A stretch of DNA of 42,492 nucleotides, from the NCBI RefSeq assembly GCF_001051235.1, contig NZ_CBTJ020000083.1:1-42492 (forward strand). The letters are read 5' to 3'. Shown in pieces: positions 8,281 through 16,515 of the stretch. This DNA is from Candidatus Competibacter denitrificans Run_A_D11. Lineage in GTDB: Bacteria; Pseudomonadota; Gammaproteobacteria; Competibacterales; Competibacteraceae. Both the position numbers and the translations under genes were made by a program. Numbering within the stretch: the first letter of the stretch is position 1; every line of letters begins with the position of its first letter. The notes under the pieces were generated by a model. It had not been told where the DNA came from. It worked only from the letters and a program-made list of their open reading frames with translations, and did not search any database.

Positions 8281-9012
8281 TCATTCCAACACTACCGGCC
8301 TGATCTCCTCCAACAAGGAATGCGGCTGCTTTACATGCACGGTTCGCCCCGAAAAACGGGCGATGCCATCTTCTTCAAGTCGGCTGATAATCCGCGACAC
8401 GGTTTCATGGCGCGTACCGATCATTGAGGCCATATCACGGCGTGACAGCGGCAATTGCATGACTCGGCTGCCATCATTCGTCATCCGGCCATGCCGATTC
8501 ATCAAGACCAATAATAAATGCAAGAATTTGGTACGGTTGGAAAAGGTGGCGTTTTCTACCAGCTTGGTATAGGCATTATCCAGATCGGTGGTCACACGCC
8601 GCAGAAACTGCAAACCCAGAGCCGGATTCTTATCCAACAGCGTATTCACCGCCTGCTTGTCGATAAAGCAAATCTTACTGGGGCCAAGCGCTTCTGCGCT
8701 GGAATTGCGATTTTCCCCCAACAGCAAGCCGCGATAACCTAAGGTATCCCCCGGATAACCCAATTGCACCAATACCGGATTACCGATGTTATCGATCTTG
8801 CGAATGGCCACCGTGCCGGATTTGACGCAATAAATTCCATAGCTGGGTTCACCTTCAGCAAACACTACCTCACCGGCATGATATGAACGGCATTTCTGGC
8901 TACGGGCGAGAAAATTCACTTCCTCTTCCCTCAACACCTGCCATTCATTACTCTGGCGCATCCGGCACTCGGTACAGTCACCACCCGGTATCGATCTGCG
9001 TTGCTCGACCAT
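8281..9012 (-). CDS. FNR/CRP-family transcriptional regulator
   Basis: A 243-residue regulator with an N-terminal cyclic-nucleotide-binding-like beta-roll and a C-terminal winged helix (SRRDMASMIGTRHETVSRI). The recognition helix keeps the Glu..Ser-Arg pattern (HETVSR) that reads TTGAT half-sites in FNR. Cys13, Cys16 and Cys115 correspond in spacing to FNR Cys20, Cys23 and Cys122, but the position of Cys29 is Asn22. A longer frame begins at 9060; I chose the ATG at 9012 because AGGAGG lies 6 bases upstream and because the longer frame has no ribosome site. It lies between the hydrogenase and hyp genes and probably controls them in response to oxygen or redox state. Ligand or cluster type is not certain. 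Confidence 0.88.
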   Translation of the reverse strand: MVEQRRSIPGGDCTECRMRQSNEWQVLREEEVNFLARSQKCRSYHAGEVVFAEGEPSYGIYCVKSGTVAIRKIDNIGNPVLVQLGYPGDTLGYRGLLLGENRNSSAEALGPSKICFIDKQAVNTLLDKNPALGLQFLRRVTTDLDNAYTKLVENATFSNRTKFLHLLLVLMNRHGRMTNDGSRVMQLPLSRRDMASMIGTRHETVSRIISRLEEDGIARFSGRTVHVKQPHSLLEEIRPVVLE

Positions 9013-9091
9013 TCGCCTCCTCCTGCCATCCCACCTGATTTTTAATGCCGTGAATTTCACCTACTCCCGCTACGGGATTGAAATTCTTGGC

Positions 9092-9106
9092 TATAATTTT
9101 TATCAA
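9092..9106 (+). promoter_or_regulatory. Possible FNR-type half-box overlapping a TATAAT in the regulator/cytochrome divergent promoter
   Basis: Bases 9093-9106 read ATAAT-TTTT-ATCAA. The right half-site is perfect and the whole matches 8 of 10 bases of the FNR consensus. It overlaps a perfect TATAAT at 9092-9097. No good -35 element stands at the usual distance, so the promoter direction is unclear. Placement between the FNR-like regulator and the cytochrome-hupE-hyp run would fit autoregulation or control of the hyp genes. Confidence 0.3.
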
Positions 9107-9140
9107 CTATAGTTCAGGAATGATCGAAGGGGGATACAGC

Positions 9141-9593
9141 ATGACAAAGTACCCGTGGCAACCGCTATTAGGTCTTGCAATCGGCCTGCTGGTCTTGGTG
9201 GGAGTCTTATGGGTGGTCAGCCCGACCGCTGGCCCGTTCGCCCTGACGGAAGCTGATTCCGCTGAAGTACCCTATCGTTATGCAGCGACACCGGTCGGCC
9301 TGGATGGGCCTGCCGGACAATGTGTGGTTTGTCACAGCATCGAAAAAGGCGGCCCGCTGCGCTCGGCCCCGAATCTCTGGGGGGTGGTCGGCGCACCGAA
9401 AGGACGGGCCAAAGGTTATGGCTATTCGGTGGCGCTGGCCTCCGCCAGTGGGGTCTGGACGGAGAAGGAGCTAAATGATTATCTGACTGATCCGATCAAA
9501 TTCATGCCGGGCACCAAGAAAACCCTGATCGGTCTGCCGAATGCGGATGAACGCGCCAAACTCATCAGCTTTCTGGCAACACTCAAAAACTGA
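9141..9593 (+). CDS. Membrane-anchored class I c-type cytochrome
   Basis: A 150-residue monoheme cytochrome c. An uncleaved N-terminal helix (residues about 8-26) anchors it, and the haem-binding motif CVVCH is at residues 61-65. A methionine in IKFMPGTKK is the likely sixth iron ligand, as in cytochrome c2/c550 proteins. The upstream frame extends to 9078, but ATG 9141 has AAGGGGG 7 bases before it and gives a natural membrane-signal start. It precedes hupE and the hyp genes on the same strand, so it may pass electrons between the respiratory chain and the hydrogenase or an oxidase. That link is only inferred from position. Confidence 0.88.
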   Translation: MTKYPWQPLLGLAIGLLVLVGVLWVVSPTAGPFALTEADSAEVPYRYAATPVGLDGPAGQCVVCHSIEKGGPLRSAPNLWGVVGAPKGRAKGYGYSVALASASGVWTEKELNDYLTDPIKFMPGTKKTLIGLPNADERAKLISFLATLKN

Positions 9594-9649
9594 TCAAGCT
9601 ATTAATTATATTATATTTTTTACCTCTTAAAACCATTGGGAGATTGATC

Positions 9650-10237
9650 ATGCGATTCTACCTGTCTGATAAGCGCTGGTTACTGGGTTTGCTGCTGCTA
9701 GGGCTGGGAAACAGCGTTCAGGCCCATACTGGCGTCTCTCATAGCGATTTCTTTGCTGGACTCAGCCACCCTGTCAGCGGCCTGGATCATGTATTGGCCA
9801 TGATCGCGGTCGGCTTATGGGCGACGCAATTGGGTAACCGGGCGCTTTGGTGCGCACCGCTAGCCTTCGTAGCGACGATGGCCTTAGGCGGCCTGCTCGG
9901 CTTGACGGGCATCCCATTACCGCTGGTGGAGCTGGGTATCGCCGGTTCGGTGCTGATTCTCGGCGGGCTGATCGCATTCGCTTCACGCCTGCCACTGGCG
10001 GCAAGCATGGTCTTGGTTGGGGTGTTCGCCCTGTTCCACGGCTACGCTCATGGCGCGGAAAGGGTGGCGGGATCGACCACTCTGTGGTACAGCGTCGGCT
10101 TCATGCTGACGACCGCACTGCTGCATGGCGCGGGTATCGGCAGCGGTCTGCTGGCGCAACGGGGGGTGTCCGCGCGTCTGTTACGGCTGGGCGGCGCGGC
10201 TATCGCGGCCAGCGGGATGTTGCTGTTGGTCGGCTAG
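9650..10237 (+). CDS. hupE: HupE/UreJ family nickel transporter
   Basis: A 195-residue membrane protein that brings nickel into the cell for hydrogenase assembly. It begins with a signal peptide ending at VQAHTG and continues with about six helices. The family signature HPVSGLDHVLAM in the first mature segment and the second histidine motif FHGYAHG are both present. The ATG at 9650 follows GGGAG by 7 bases; the frame opens two codons earlier with TTG. Its position between the cytochrome gene and hypA supports a role in nickel supply. Confidence 0.93.
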   Translation: MRFYLSDKRWLLGLLLLGLGNSVQAHTGVSHSDFFAGLSHPVSGLDHVLAMIAVGLWATQLGNRALWCAPLAFVATMALGGLLGLTGIPLPLVELGIAGSVLILGGLIAFASRLPLAASMVLVGVFALFHGYAHGAERVAGSTTLWYSVGFMLTTALLHGAGIGSGLLAQRGVSARLLRLGGAAIAASGMLLLVG

Positions 10238-10282
10238 CCGGATGGCGTTCTGAGCCTGATGTCGCCCGGTCATAGCTAGCTC

Positions 10283-10624
10283 ATGCACGAGTTTTCGCTG
10301 GGCGAAAGCATCATCGAAACCATCACCAGCCAAGCCCGCCAACAGGGTTTTCACCATATCCGGCGGGTGTGGCTGGAAATCGGCGCGCTGGCGAATGTCG
10401 AATTGGAAGCGCTGCGTTTCGCTTTTGAAGCCGTGCGGGAGAATACGGTGGCGGCGCAGGCCGAATTGGAGATCATTACCCTGCCGGGACGCGCCTGGTG
10501 CCTGGATTGCGCCCAATCGGTAGAGATCAATCAATTATTCGATCCGTGCCCGCGCTGTGGCGGTTACCAATGGCGCTTGACCGGCGGTAATGAATTACGG
10601 ATCAAAGAGATGGAGGTCGATTAA
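10283..10624 (+). CDS. hypA: Hydrogenase nickel incorporation protein HypA
   Basis: HypA, 113 residues, delivers nickel with HypB to the large-subunit precursor. The nickel-binding N-terminus Met-His-Glu is intact, and the zinc site is formed by two CxxC pairs (Cys73, Cys76, Cys89, Cys92) in CLDCAQS and CPRCGG. The length equals that of E. coli HypA. It lies 45 bases after hupE, and hypB starts immediately after its stop codon. Confidence 0.97.
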   Translation: MHEFSLGESIIETITSQARQQGFHHIRRVWLEIGALANVELEALRFAFEAVRENTVAAQAELEIITLPGRAWCLDCAQSVEINQLFDPCPRCGGYQWRLTGGNELRIKEMEVD

Positions 10625-11509
10625 ATGTGCGCTAATTGCGGCTGCGGCGAAACCGAAGCGGTCATTCATTCTCACGACCCTGACCACGATCAGGGACATC
10701 GCCATGAGCACCCGGCTGATCATCATCATGACGGTCTCCCGCACAGCCACACCCACGATGAAAAGCGGCGAGTCAGTCTTGAACAGGATATTTTGGCGAA
10801 GAATGCGGGATTCGCCGCCAGCAACCGGCATCTCTTTCTGGAATTGGGCGTTTTTGTCCTGAATCTGGTTTCCAGCCCCGGCTCCGGCAAGACCTCGCTA
10901 CTGATCCGCACCGCGCAGCTATTGCGTGATGAATTTCCGGTGGCGGTCATCAGCGGCGATCAACAGACCGCCAACGATGCGGAGCGGATTAAGGCCGCTG
11001 GCGTACCGGCCTTGCAGATCAACACCGGCAAGGGTTGTCATCTGGATGCCCACGGTATCGGCCATGCGCTGGAACGGTTGCCGCTCCCGAAAGGCGGCGT
11101 GCTGTTCATCGAAAACGTCGGCAATCTGGTGTGTCCGGCCGATTTTGATCTGGGCGAGGCGGCGAAAGTCGTCATTCTGTCCGTGACGGAAGGCGAGGAT
11201 AAGCCGCTGAAATATCCCAACATGTTCGCAGCCGCCAAGCTGATGTTGCTCAACAAAACCGATCTATTGCCCCATGTCGATTTTGATGTCGCCCAGTGTC
11301 TAGATAACGCGCGCCGGGTCAATCATCAACTGGACATCCTCCAGCTCTCCGCCCGCAGCGGCGAAGGACTGGAGGCATGGCTAGACTGGGTGCGGCAGGG
11401 TCGCCATGCGGCGTTGGCGGCGCAGATTGACCAGTTGGAAACCGAACTGGCGGCGGCGCGGGCGCATCTGATCCACGGTGGCGGCACCATTCGCCGCAGC
11501 GTCATTTAG
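10625..11509 (+). CDS. hypB: Hydrogenase nickel incorporation GTPase HypB
   Basis: A 294-residue SIMIBI-class GTPase that uses GTP hydrolysis to load nickel. The N-terminus MCANCGCG contains the high-affinity nickel motif (Cys2, Cys5, Cys7). Residues about 15-44 form a tract with 12 histidines, which should store nickel as in rhizobial HypB. The P-loop SSPGSGKTS is at residues 83-91 and the guanine motif is NKTD. ATG directly abuts the hypA TAA, and GGAGG is 8 bases upstream within hypA, so translation is coupled. Confidence 0.97.
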   Translation: MCANCGCGETEAVIHSHDPDHDQGHRHEHPADHHHDGLPHSHTHDEKRRVSLEQDILAKNAGFAASNRHLFLELGVFVLNLVSSPGSGKTSLLIRTAQLLRDEFPVAVISGDQQTANDAERIKAAGVPALQINTGKGCHLDAHGIGHALERLPLPKGGVLFIENVGNLVCPADFDLGEAAKVVILSVTEGEDKPLKYPNMFAAAKLMLLNKTDLLPHVDFDVAQCLDNARRVNHQLDILQLSARSGEGLEAWLDWVRQGRHAALAAQIDQLETELAAARAHLIHGGGTIRRSVI

Positions 11510-11528
11510 CGGGTCTTTAGCCTGGCGC

Positions 11529-13838
11529 ATGGCCGCGCTGCAACGCCACGCGATTCAGATTCGCGGCCAGGTGCAAGGGGTAGGCTTTCGGCCTTTCGTA
11601 TACCGGCTGGCGGTGCGGCATGGCTTAAGCGGTTTTGTCCGCAATGATGGCGCGGGCGTCACTATTGAGGTACAAGGCCCGGCCCAAGCGGTGGCTGATT
11701 TTCTAAGTGACTTGCGCCAGCCGCCGCCGCTGGCGCGGATCGATACGCTGCTGATCGATGCCCTGCCGCCGGGTTCAACCGAGCCACCGTGCTCATTCCA
11801 GATCGCCGCAACCAGCGGCGGTGCAACCACTGCCGACATTACTCCCGATACCGCGATCTGTGCGGCTTGTTTAAGCGAGTTATTCGCTCCCCATGATCGC
11901 CGCTACCGTTATCCGTTCCTCAACTGCACCGATTGCGGCCCGCGCTACACCATCACCGCCCAACTGCCTTACGACCGCCCCAATACCAGCATGGCCGGTT
12001 TCGCGCTGTGTCCGGCGTGTGAGCGAGAATACCGCGATCCCGCCGACCGCCGCTTTCATGCTCAGCCCAATGCTTGCCCTGTCTGCGGGCCTCGCTTGCA
12101 ACTGCTCGATGCCGCCGGTCAACCGCGCAACGTCGATGAAGTCATCGCCGCTGCCCTGGCGCGACTGCTGGCGGGCGAGATTCTGGCCATCAAGGGCTTA
12201 GGCGGTTTTCATCTGGTCTGTGATGCGCAAAACACGGCTACAGTGGCCCGCTTACGGCAGCGCAAACAGCGCGACGCCAAGCCATTCGCGCTGATGGTCG
12301 CCAACCTGGCGTCACTGACAGGCTGGGTTGAAAGCAGCGCTATCGAGCAACAGCTTTTGCAATCGCCACAGCGGCCTATTGTGTTGCTGCGCCAGTCGGC
12401 CGCCAGTATGCAAAATTTGGCCGATATCGCGCCCGGCCTGGCGCATCTGGGTGTGATGCTGCCCTATACGCCATTGCAGTATCTGCTGTTTCATGAAGCG
12501 GCGGGTCGGCCTGCCGGAACGGCCTGGCTGGGCCAACCGCACCCCCTGCGCTTGGTGATGACCAGCGCCAATCCCGGTGGCGAGCCTTTGGTGATGGGCG
12601 ATGCCGAGGCCGTGCAGCGCTTGCAGGGCATTGCCGATGGCTTCGTCACCCATGATCGCGCAATTCTGGCCCGCTGCGACGATAGCGTGCTCGCGCTTGG
12701 CGCTGATAAGCCGTTTTTCATCCGCCGTGCACGGGGTTACACGCCGCAAGCCATCCGCCTACCCCACGCTGGGCCTTCGGTCGTGGCGCTGGGCGGGTTT
12801 CTCAAAAATACTGTGTGCCTGACCCGTGGGGATCGGGCTTACCTCTCGCCGCATATTGGCAGTCTCGACAATGCTGAAACCTGTCGAGCGCTGGAGGAGG
12901 CGGTGGCGCATTTGCAGGATATTCTGCACATCACGCCCGAACGGGTTGCCTGTGACCTGCATCCTGATTTTCCCAGTAGCCGCTTGGCGGCCGCCTATGC
13001 CGCAGAACGGCGTTTGCCCTGTATCGCCGTTCAGCATCATCATGCCCATATCGCGGCGGTGATGGCAGAGCATGGCTTGCAGGAGCCAATGTTAGGATTA
13101 GCGTTGGATGGCGTTGGCCTCGGTGCAGACGGCGGCATCTGGGGTGGGGAATTGTTGCAGGTCGATGGCGCGCATTGCCAGCGCCTGGGCCATTTACGGC
13201 CGTTGCCTCTGCCGGGCGGTGATCGCGCGGCGCGCGAACCGTGGCGGCTGGCGGCAGCGGCACTCCATCGCTTGGGGCGGCACGATGCCATGATTCAGCG
13301 CTTCGGTCCTAAAGCGGCATTGATCCGGCAAATGCTGGAACAAGGGATCAATACGCCCGAAACCAGCAGCGCAGGCCGCTGGTTTGATGCCACCGCCGCG
13401 CTGCTCGGTGTGCGCGAGATCACTGCTTATGAAGGCCAGGCAGCGATGGAACTGGAAGCCTTGGCGCATCAGCACGGCCCGATAACGCCACTGACAACGG
13501 GTTTTCTGCTCAGCGAGGCGGGCGTATTAGACCTTTTTCCTCTGCTCGATAGATTGAGTCAGGGAATAGCCGCCGCCGCGGGTGCCGCTTACTTTCATGC
13601 TACGCTCTCGCTTGCTTTAAGCGAATGGGTACATTGGGCGGGTGAACAATCAGGGATTCGGCAAATCGCGCTCGGCGGTGGCTGCTTTCTCAATCGGCTC
13701 TTGCTAACGCAGCTTCGCGCCCATTTAGAACAAAGCGGCTGGCAAGTCTTTAGCGCCCAACAAGCGCCACCGAATGATGGTGGTCTCAGTTTGGGACAAG
13801 CGTGGGTGGCAAGCCAGATTTCTACCGCTGAGGAATGA
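11529..13838 (+). CDS. hypF: Carbamoyltransferase HypF
   Basis: The 769-residue HypF turns carbamoyl phosphate into the thiocarboxamide on HypE that becomes the cyanide ligands. The order of domains is acylphosphatase (GQVQGVGFRPFVY near residue 13), two zinc fingers of the form C-x2-C-x18-C-x2-C (CAACL with CTDCG; CPACE with CPVCG), a YrdC-like domain (KGLGGFHLVC), and a Kae1-like carbamoyltransferase domain with HHHAHIAAVMAEH and GGGCFLNRLL. The frame opens at 11478 inside hypB, but the ATG at 11529 gives the canonical N-terminus 19 bases after hypB. It is the last gene of this plus-strand run before the inserted block. Confidence 0.96.
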   Translation: MAALQRHAIQIRGQVQGVGFRPFVYRLAVRHGLSGFVRNDGAGVTIEVQGPAQAVADFLSDLRQPPPLARIDTLLIDALPPGSTEPPCSFQIAATSGGATTADITPDTAICAACLSELFAPHDRRYRYPFLNCTDCGPRYTITAQLPYDRPNTSMAGFALCPACEREYRDPADRRFHAQPNACPVCGPRLQLLDAAGQPRNVDEVIAAALARLLAGEILAIKGLGGFHLVCDAQNTATVARLRQRKQRDAKPFALMVANLASLTGWVESSAIEQQLLQSPQRPIVLLRQSAASMQNLADIAPGLAHLGVMLPYTPLQYLLFHEAAGRPAGTAWLGQPHPLRLVMTSANPGGEPLVMGDAEAVQRLQGIADGFVTHDRAILARCDDSVLALGADKPFFIRRARGYTPQAIRLPHAGPSVVALGGFLKNTVCLTRGDRAYLSPHIGSLDNAETCRALEEAVAHLQDILHITPERVACDLHPDFPSSRLAAAYAAERRLPCIAVQHHHAHIAAVMAEHGLQEPMLGLALDGVGLGADGGIWGGELLQVDGAHCQRLGHLRPLPLPGGDRAAREPWRLAAAALHRLGRHDAMIQRFGPKAALIRQMLEQGINTPETSSAGRWFDATAALLGVREITAYEGQAAMELEALAHQHGPITPLTTGFLLSEAGVLDLFPLLDRLSQGIAAAAGAAYFHATLSLALSEWVHWAGEQSGIRQIALGGGCFLNRLLLTQLRAHLEQSGWQVFSAQQAPPNDGGLSLGQAWVASQISTAEE

Positions 13839-13861
13839 ACAAGCATCAAGCGGGGCTTGTT
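13838..13861. terminator. Short hairpin at the convergent 3' ends of hypF and a minus-strand gene
   Basis: AACAAGC (13838-13844) pairs with GCTTGTT (13855-13861) around a 10-base loop. It sits exactly where hypF and the minus-strand gene at 13846-14370 converge, and could end transcripts in both directions. The T run is weak, so termination is only suggested. Confidence 0.3.
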
Positions 13862-14370
13862 TCTGGTTGCGCCATAAAAAACGCTACCAAATCGGCAACC
13901 GTTGTAATCCTGCTAAAATATGGATTGTGTTCAGCATTGCACAAAGACCGCCCTGCTCGAAAGGCGATATCCTCGGCAATCAGATCCAGATCTTCTGAAT
14001 CCAGCTTCAGCCCATCATCGGAAAAAAGCGTGTCAGCGGCCCGCAAAGGAAAGAGGCGGTCTTTTGTACCGAGAAATCGACCCACTTCTTCATAAACTGC
14101 CCGAATAATTCGGGTATCGGTTTTTCGGTAGTCGAACGAACGGGCAAACTGACAAATACTCTCACCAGCCCGCCACTCGATCATTCGTTGCTTACGCCAA
14201 GAATCAAAAACTACTGAAGCTACAAGCAGCAGAATCCATAAACAGATGATGACCGGATAATTCCAGGCTGATAAAGCAAATGCCGTTAATAAAACCGCAA
14301 AGAAAAACCAAGCCAGAGGAGGCAGTTTACGGGTTGGCGCTGGCGGCATGTGTCGTGAAAATTTACGCAT
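13846..14370 (-). CDS. Membrane-tethered protein with an acyl-carrier-like domain
   Basis: The 174-residue product has not been assigned to a named protein. Two adjacent hydrophobic segments (about residues 19-35 and 38-56) form a membrane hairpin. The cytoplasmic remainder resembles an acyl-carrier fold: a helix (IIRAVYEEVGRFLG), the loop LKLDSEDLDLIAEDIAF in the place of the Asp-Ser-Leu motif of carrier proteins, and a C-terminal ITTVADLVAFF like the last helix of ACPs. The Ser in DSED would be the phosphopantetheine site if the domain is active. DUF1493-type proteins are the nearest family I can name. The gene interrupts the hyp cluster on the opposite strand and converges on hypF with a 7-base gap. 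The resemblance is by eye only. Confidence 0.6.
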   Translation of the reverse strand: MRKFSRHMPPAPTRKLPPLAWFFFAVLLTAFALSAWNYPVIICLWILLLVASVVFDSWRKQRMIEWRAGESICQFARSFDYRKTDTRIIRAVYEEVGRFLGTKDRLFPLRAADTLFSDDGLKLDSEDLDLIAEDIAFRAGRSLCNAEHNPYFSRITTVADLVAFFMAQPETSPA

Positions 14371-14434
14371 GGAGCACCTCTATAGCGGTTTCTTTGCCAC
14401 GCACTGGGTTGCACCCGTTTCAGAAAACCCCACA

Positions 14435-14875
14435 TCAGGCCACATAATGCAAAATCCCAAATCCATTTTTAGAGCACTCACTATAGAACTTCACCAGTTT
14501 ATCAAATTCATTCAATAAACTTTGCTCATCCTCTTTGTAGCTATCTAATCGATACAAATCCGCACCCTCATCTAAATTCTGCAAATTCTCAATAATTTCC
14601 TCATGTGTCCAATTCGCCAAGTTTTCAGCTTGCTCGGCTGCATCCTCTGGAGAAACCAGGAAACAGCCCATGCTCAACGCATCTTCGATATGCTCCCCGA
14701 CGTGAAAGCCATCACCATCCAGCACTTCGGCAAGCACATGCCAGGCATTTTCAACATCGGTCTCAAGCAGATACTTTTCTTCTTCAAAAATCCATTGATC
14801 AATCAGGCTATGATCTTCTGCCATCGCACTGAGTTGATCAGCATTAAACGCCTTAAAAAAACCACTCATGCTCAT
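14435..14875 (-). CDS. DUF1877 (YfbM-like) family protein
   Basis: A 146-residue soluble, acidic protein. The N-terminus MSGFFKAF, the segment EKYLLETDVENAWHVLAEVL and the later ALSMGCFLVSPEDAAEQAENL correspond in order to the pattern of E. coli YfbM (DUF1877), whose function is unknown. The ATG at 14875 has GGGAG 7 bases upstream. The gene lies 64 bases upstream of the ACP-like membrane gene on the same strand and the two may be co-transcribed. It is more AT-rich than the hyp genes around it, which suggests later insertion into the hyp cluster. Confidence 0.72.
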   Translation of the reverse strand: MSMSGFFKAFNADQLSAMAEDHSLIDQWIFEEEKYLLETDVENAWHVLAEVLDGDGFHVGEHIEDALSMGCFLVSPEDAAEQAENLANWTHEEIIENLQNLDEGADLYRLDSYKEDEQSLLNEFDKLVKFYSECSKNGFGILHYVA

Positions 14876-15028
14876 TGCAAAACTCCCATTTTTTAGTTCG
14901 ATGCAAAATCAGTTGGCCTGGCAAATCACCGCGCACCGGGTGGAATCCCCGCATCGCCCAATCTACGCTTTAGGCTGTTGTGACCTCAGCACGGAGCATG
15001 GGGACCGGCGGTTACCGCCTTTACAATT

Positions 15029-15145
15029 TAGGAGTTACGCAGTTGAAATTCTAAGTGATTGATTAATGGAAAATTTCGGTTGTCTACCGCACAAGTCGAT
15101 TTCTTTTAAAATCAGAGTGTTAGAGATCCAACTGCGTAACTCCTA
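15029..15145 (+). mobile_element. 117-bp MITE-like element, copy 1 (upstream of hypC)
   Basis: A non-coding AT-rich element bounded by perfect 17-bp inverted repeats, TAGGAGTTACGCAGTTG (15029-15045) and its complement (15129-15145). The direct repeat ACAATT occurs on both sides (15023-15028 and 15146-15151), a target-site duplication. The element is identical at every base to the reverse complement of 19142-19258. Its repeats equal those at the end of the putative IS at the left window edge, so it is probably a non-autonomous derivative. It ends 34 bases before the hypC start and so lies in its promoter region. From 14876 to 15028 I see no gene. Confidence 0.92.
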
Positions 15146-15179
15146 ACAATTATTATCGCCTTTCAGAGGATTGTTGCCC

Positions 15180-15419
15180 ATGTGCCTTGCTATCCCCGCT
15201 CAAGTCATCGAAATTCTGGAATACGACCAGGCGATTGTGGACATGGGCGGGGTGCGCAAGCCCATCTCCACCGCCTTGCTGGAGGAAGTCGCGGTCGGTG
15301 ATTACGTTATCGTCCATGTCGGTTATGCACTCAACCGGCTCGACCCGGACGAAGCGGCGGAAACCTTGCGGCTGTTTGCGGAAATGGCGGAGGTGATCGG
15401 CAATGAAATATCTCGATGA
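15180..15419 (+). CDS. hypC: Hydrogenase assembly chaperone HypC
   Basis: A 79-residue chaperone that carries the Fe(CN)2CO group with HypD and escorts the large-subunit precursor. The essential Cys2 is in the canonical N-terminus MCLAIPAQV, which settles the start at ATG 15180 rather than the TTG at 15171; AGAGGA stands 9 bases upstream. It is the only HypC/HybG-type gene here, so it should serve the Hyb enzyme. It overlaps hypD by 17 bases. The MITE ends 34 bases upstream, so the hypCDE group is separated from hypABF. Confidence 0.96.
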   Translation: MCLAIPAQVIEILEYDQAIVDMGGVRKPISTALLEEVAVGDYVIVHVGYALNRLDPDEAAETLRLFAEMAEVIGNEISR

Positions 15420-16515
15420 ATTCCGCGATGGTCAATTGGCGCAAGGTCTCGCCGCCCACATTCGCCAGGCGGTCGCGCCGAATCGCCATTATGCCTTGAT
15501 GGAATTCTGCGGCGGGCACACCCACGCCATCTGTCGTTACGGCATCGAAGATCTCTTGCCGGACACCATTCGGCTGATTCACGGCCCCGGTTGCCCAGTG
15601 TGCGTACTGCCGAGCGGTCGTCTGCAAGCCGCTATTGAACTGGTGGAGCGGGAACGGCTGATTCTGTGCAGCTACGGCGATCTGCTGCGGGTGCCGGGCG
15701 CACACGGCGACACCCTGCTAAAAGCCAAGGCGCGCGGTGCGGATATCCGCATGGTGTACTCGATCAGCGACGCGCTGGAGATCGCCCGCGCCCACCCGGA
15801 ACGGTCGGTGGTGTTTTTCGCTATCGGCTTTGAAACCACCACCCCACCAACGGCGGTTGTGATCCGGCAAGCGCAACAGGAAGGCTTGCGTAATTTCAGC
15901 GTGTACTGCAACCATGTCCTCACGCCGCCCGCCCTGCGTGCCTTGCTGGCCGCCGGTGGCGAAGTCGATGGCTTTATCGGCCCGGCCCATGTCAGCACCA
16001 TCATCGGCAGCCAACCTTATGAATTCGTTGCCCGTGATCATCAGCGGCCGCTGGTGATCGCCGGCTTCGAGCCACTGGACATGCTCCGCGCCATCGCCAT
16101 GTTGATCCGCCAGATCAATGCGGGCGAAGCGATTGTAGAAAACGAATATACCCGTGCAGTCAGTGCAGCAGGCAATCGCAAAGCCCAGGGCTTGATGGAA
16201 GAGATGTTCAGGGTGCGGCCCACCTTTGAATGGCGCGGCCTGGGCTGGCTGCCGGACAGTGCCTTGGCCATCCGGCCAGAATTCGCCGAATGGGACGCCG
16301 AACAGCGGTTCGAGATGCCGCCCATTCAAGCGGCCGATCATAAAGCGTGCGCCTGCGGTGAGGTGCTACGTGGCGTCAAACACCCACAGGATTGCACGGT
16401 GTTCGGCACGGCTTGTACGCCTGAGCATCCCCTGGGTTCCTGCATGGTGTCCGCTGAGGGTGCTTGTGCGGCCTACTATCACTACGGTCGCTTTCGGCAG
16501 GCGGCAGCGTCATGA
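15403..16515 (+). CDS. hypD: Hydrogenase Fe-CN-CO assembly protein HypD
   Basis: A 370-residue iron-sulfur protein, the scaffold on which the Fe(CN)2CO unit is built with HypC. Family motifs are FCGGHTHAICRYG (Cys36, Cys44), GPGCPVCVLP (Cys64, Cys67), GFETTTPPTA and GPAHVSTIIG. The C-terminal cysteine set in CACGEVLRGVKHPQDC and CTPEHPLGSC holds the [4Fe-4S] cluster. GGAGG lies 9 bases before ATG 15403, inside hypC. It overlaps hypE as ATGA. Confidence 0.97.
   Translation: MKYLDEFRDGQLAQGLAAHIRQAVAPNRHYALMEFCGGHTHAICRYGIEDLLPDTIRLIHGPGCPVCVLPSGRLQAAIELVERERLILCSYGDLLRVPGAHGDTLLKAKARGADIRMVYSISDALEIARAHPERSVVFFAIGFETTTPPTAVVIRQAQQEGLRNFSVYCNHVLTPPALRALLAAGGEVDGFIGPAHVSTIIGSQPYEFVARDHQRPLVIAGFEPLDMLRAIAMLIRQINAGEAIVENEYTRAVSAAGNRKAQGLMEEMFRVRPTFEWRGLGWLPDSALAIRPEFAEWDAEQRFEMPPIQAADHKACACGEVLRGVKHPQDCTVFGTACTPEHPLGSCMVSAEGACAAYYHYGRFRQAAAS

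Noticed and set aside
9013..9060. Longer N-terminus for the FNR-like regulator
   Set aside because: The additional 16 residues have no ribosome site, while AGGAGG stands ideally before ATG 9012; the FNR-like cysteine spacing does not depend on the longer form.
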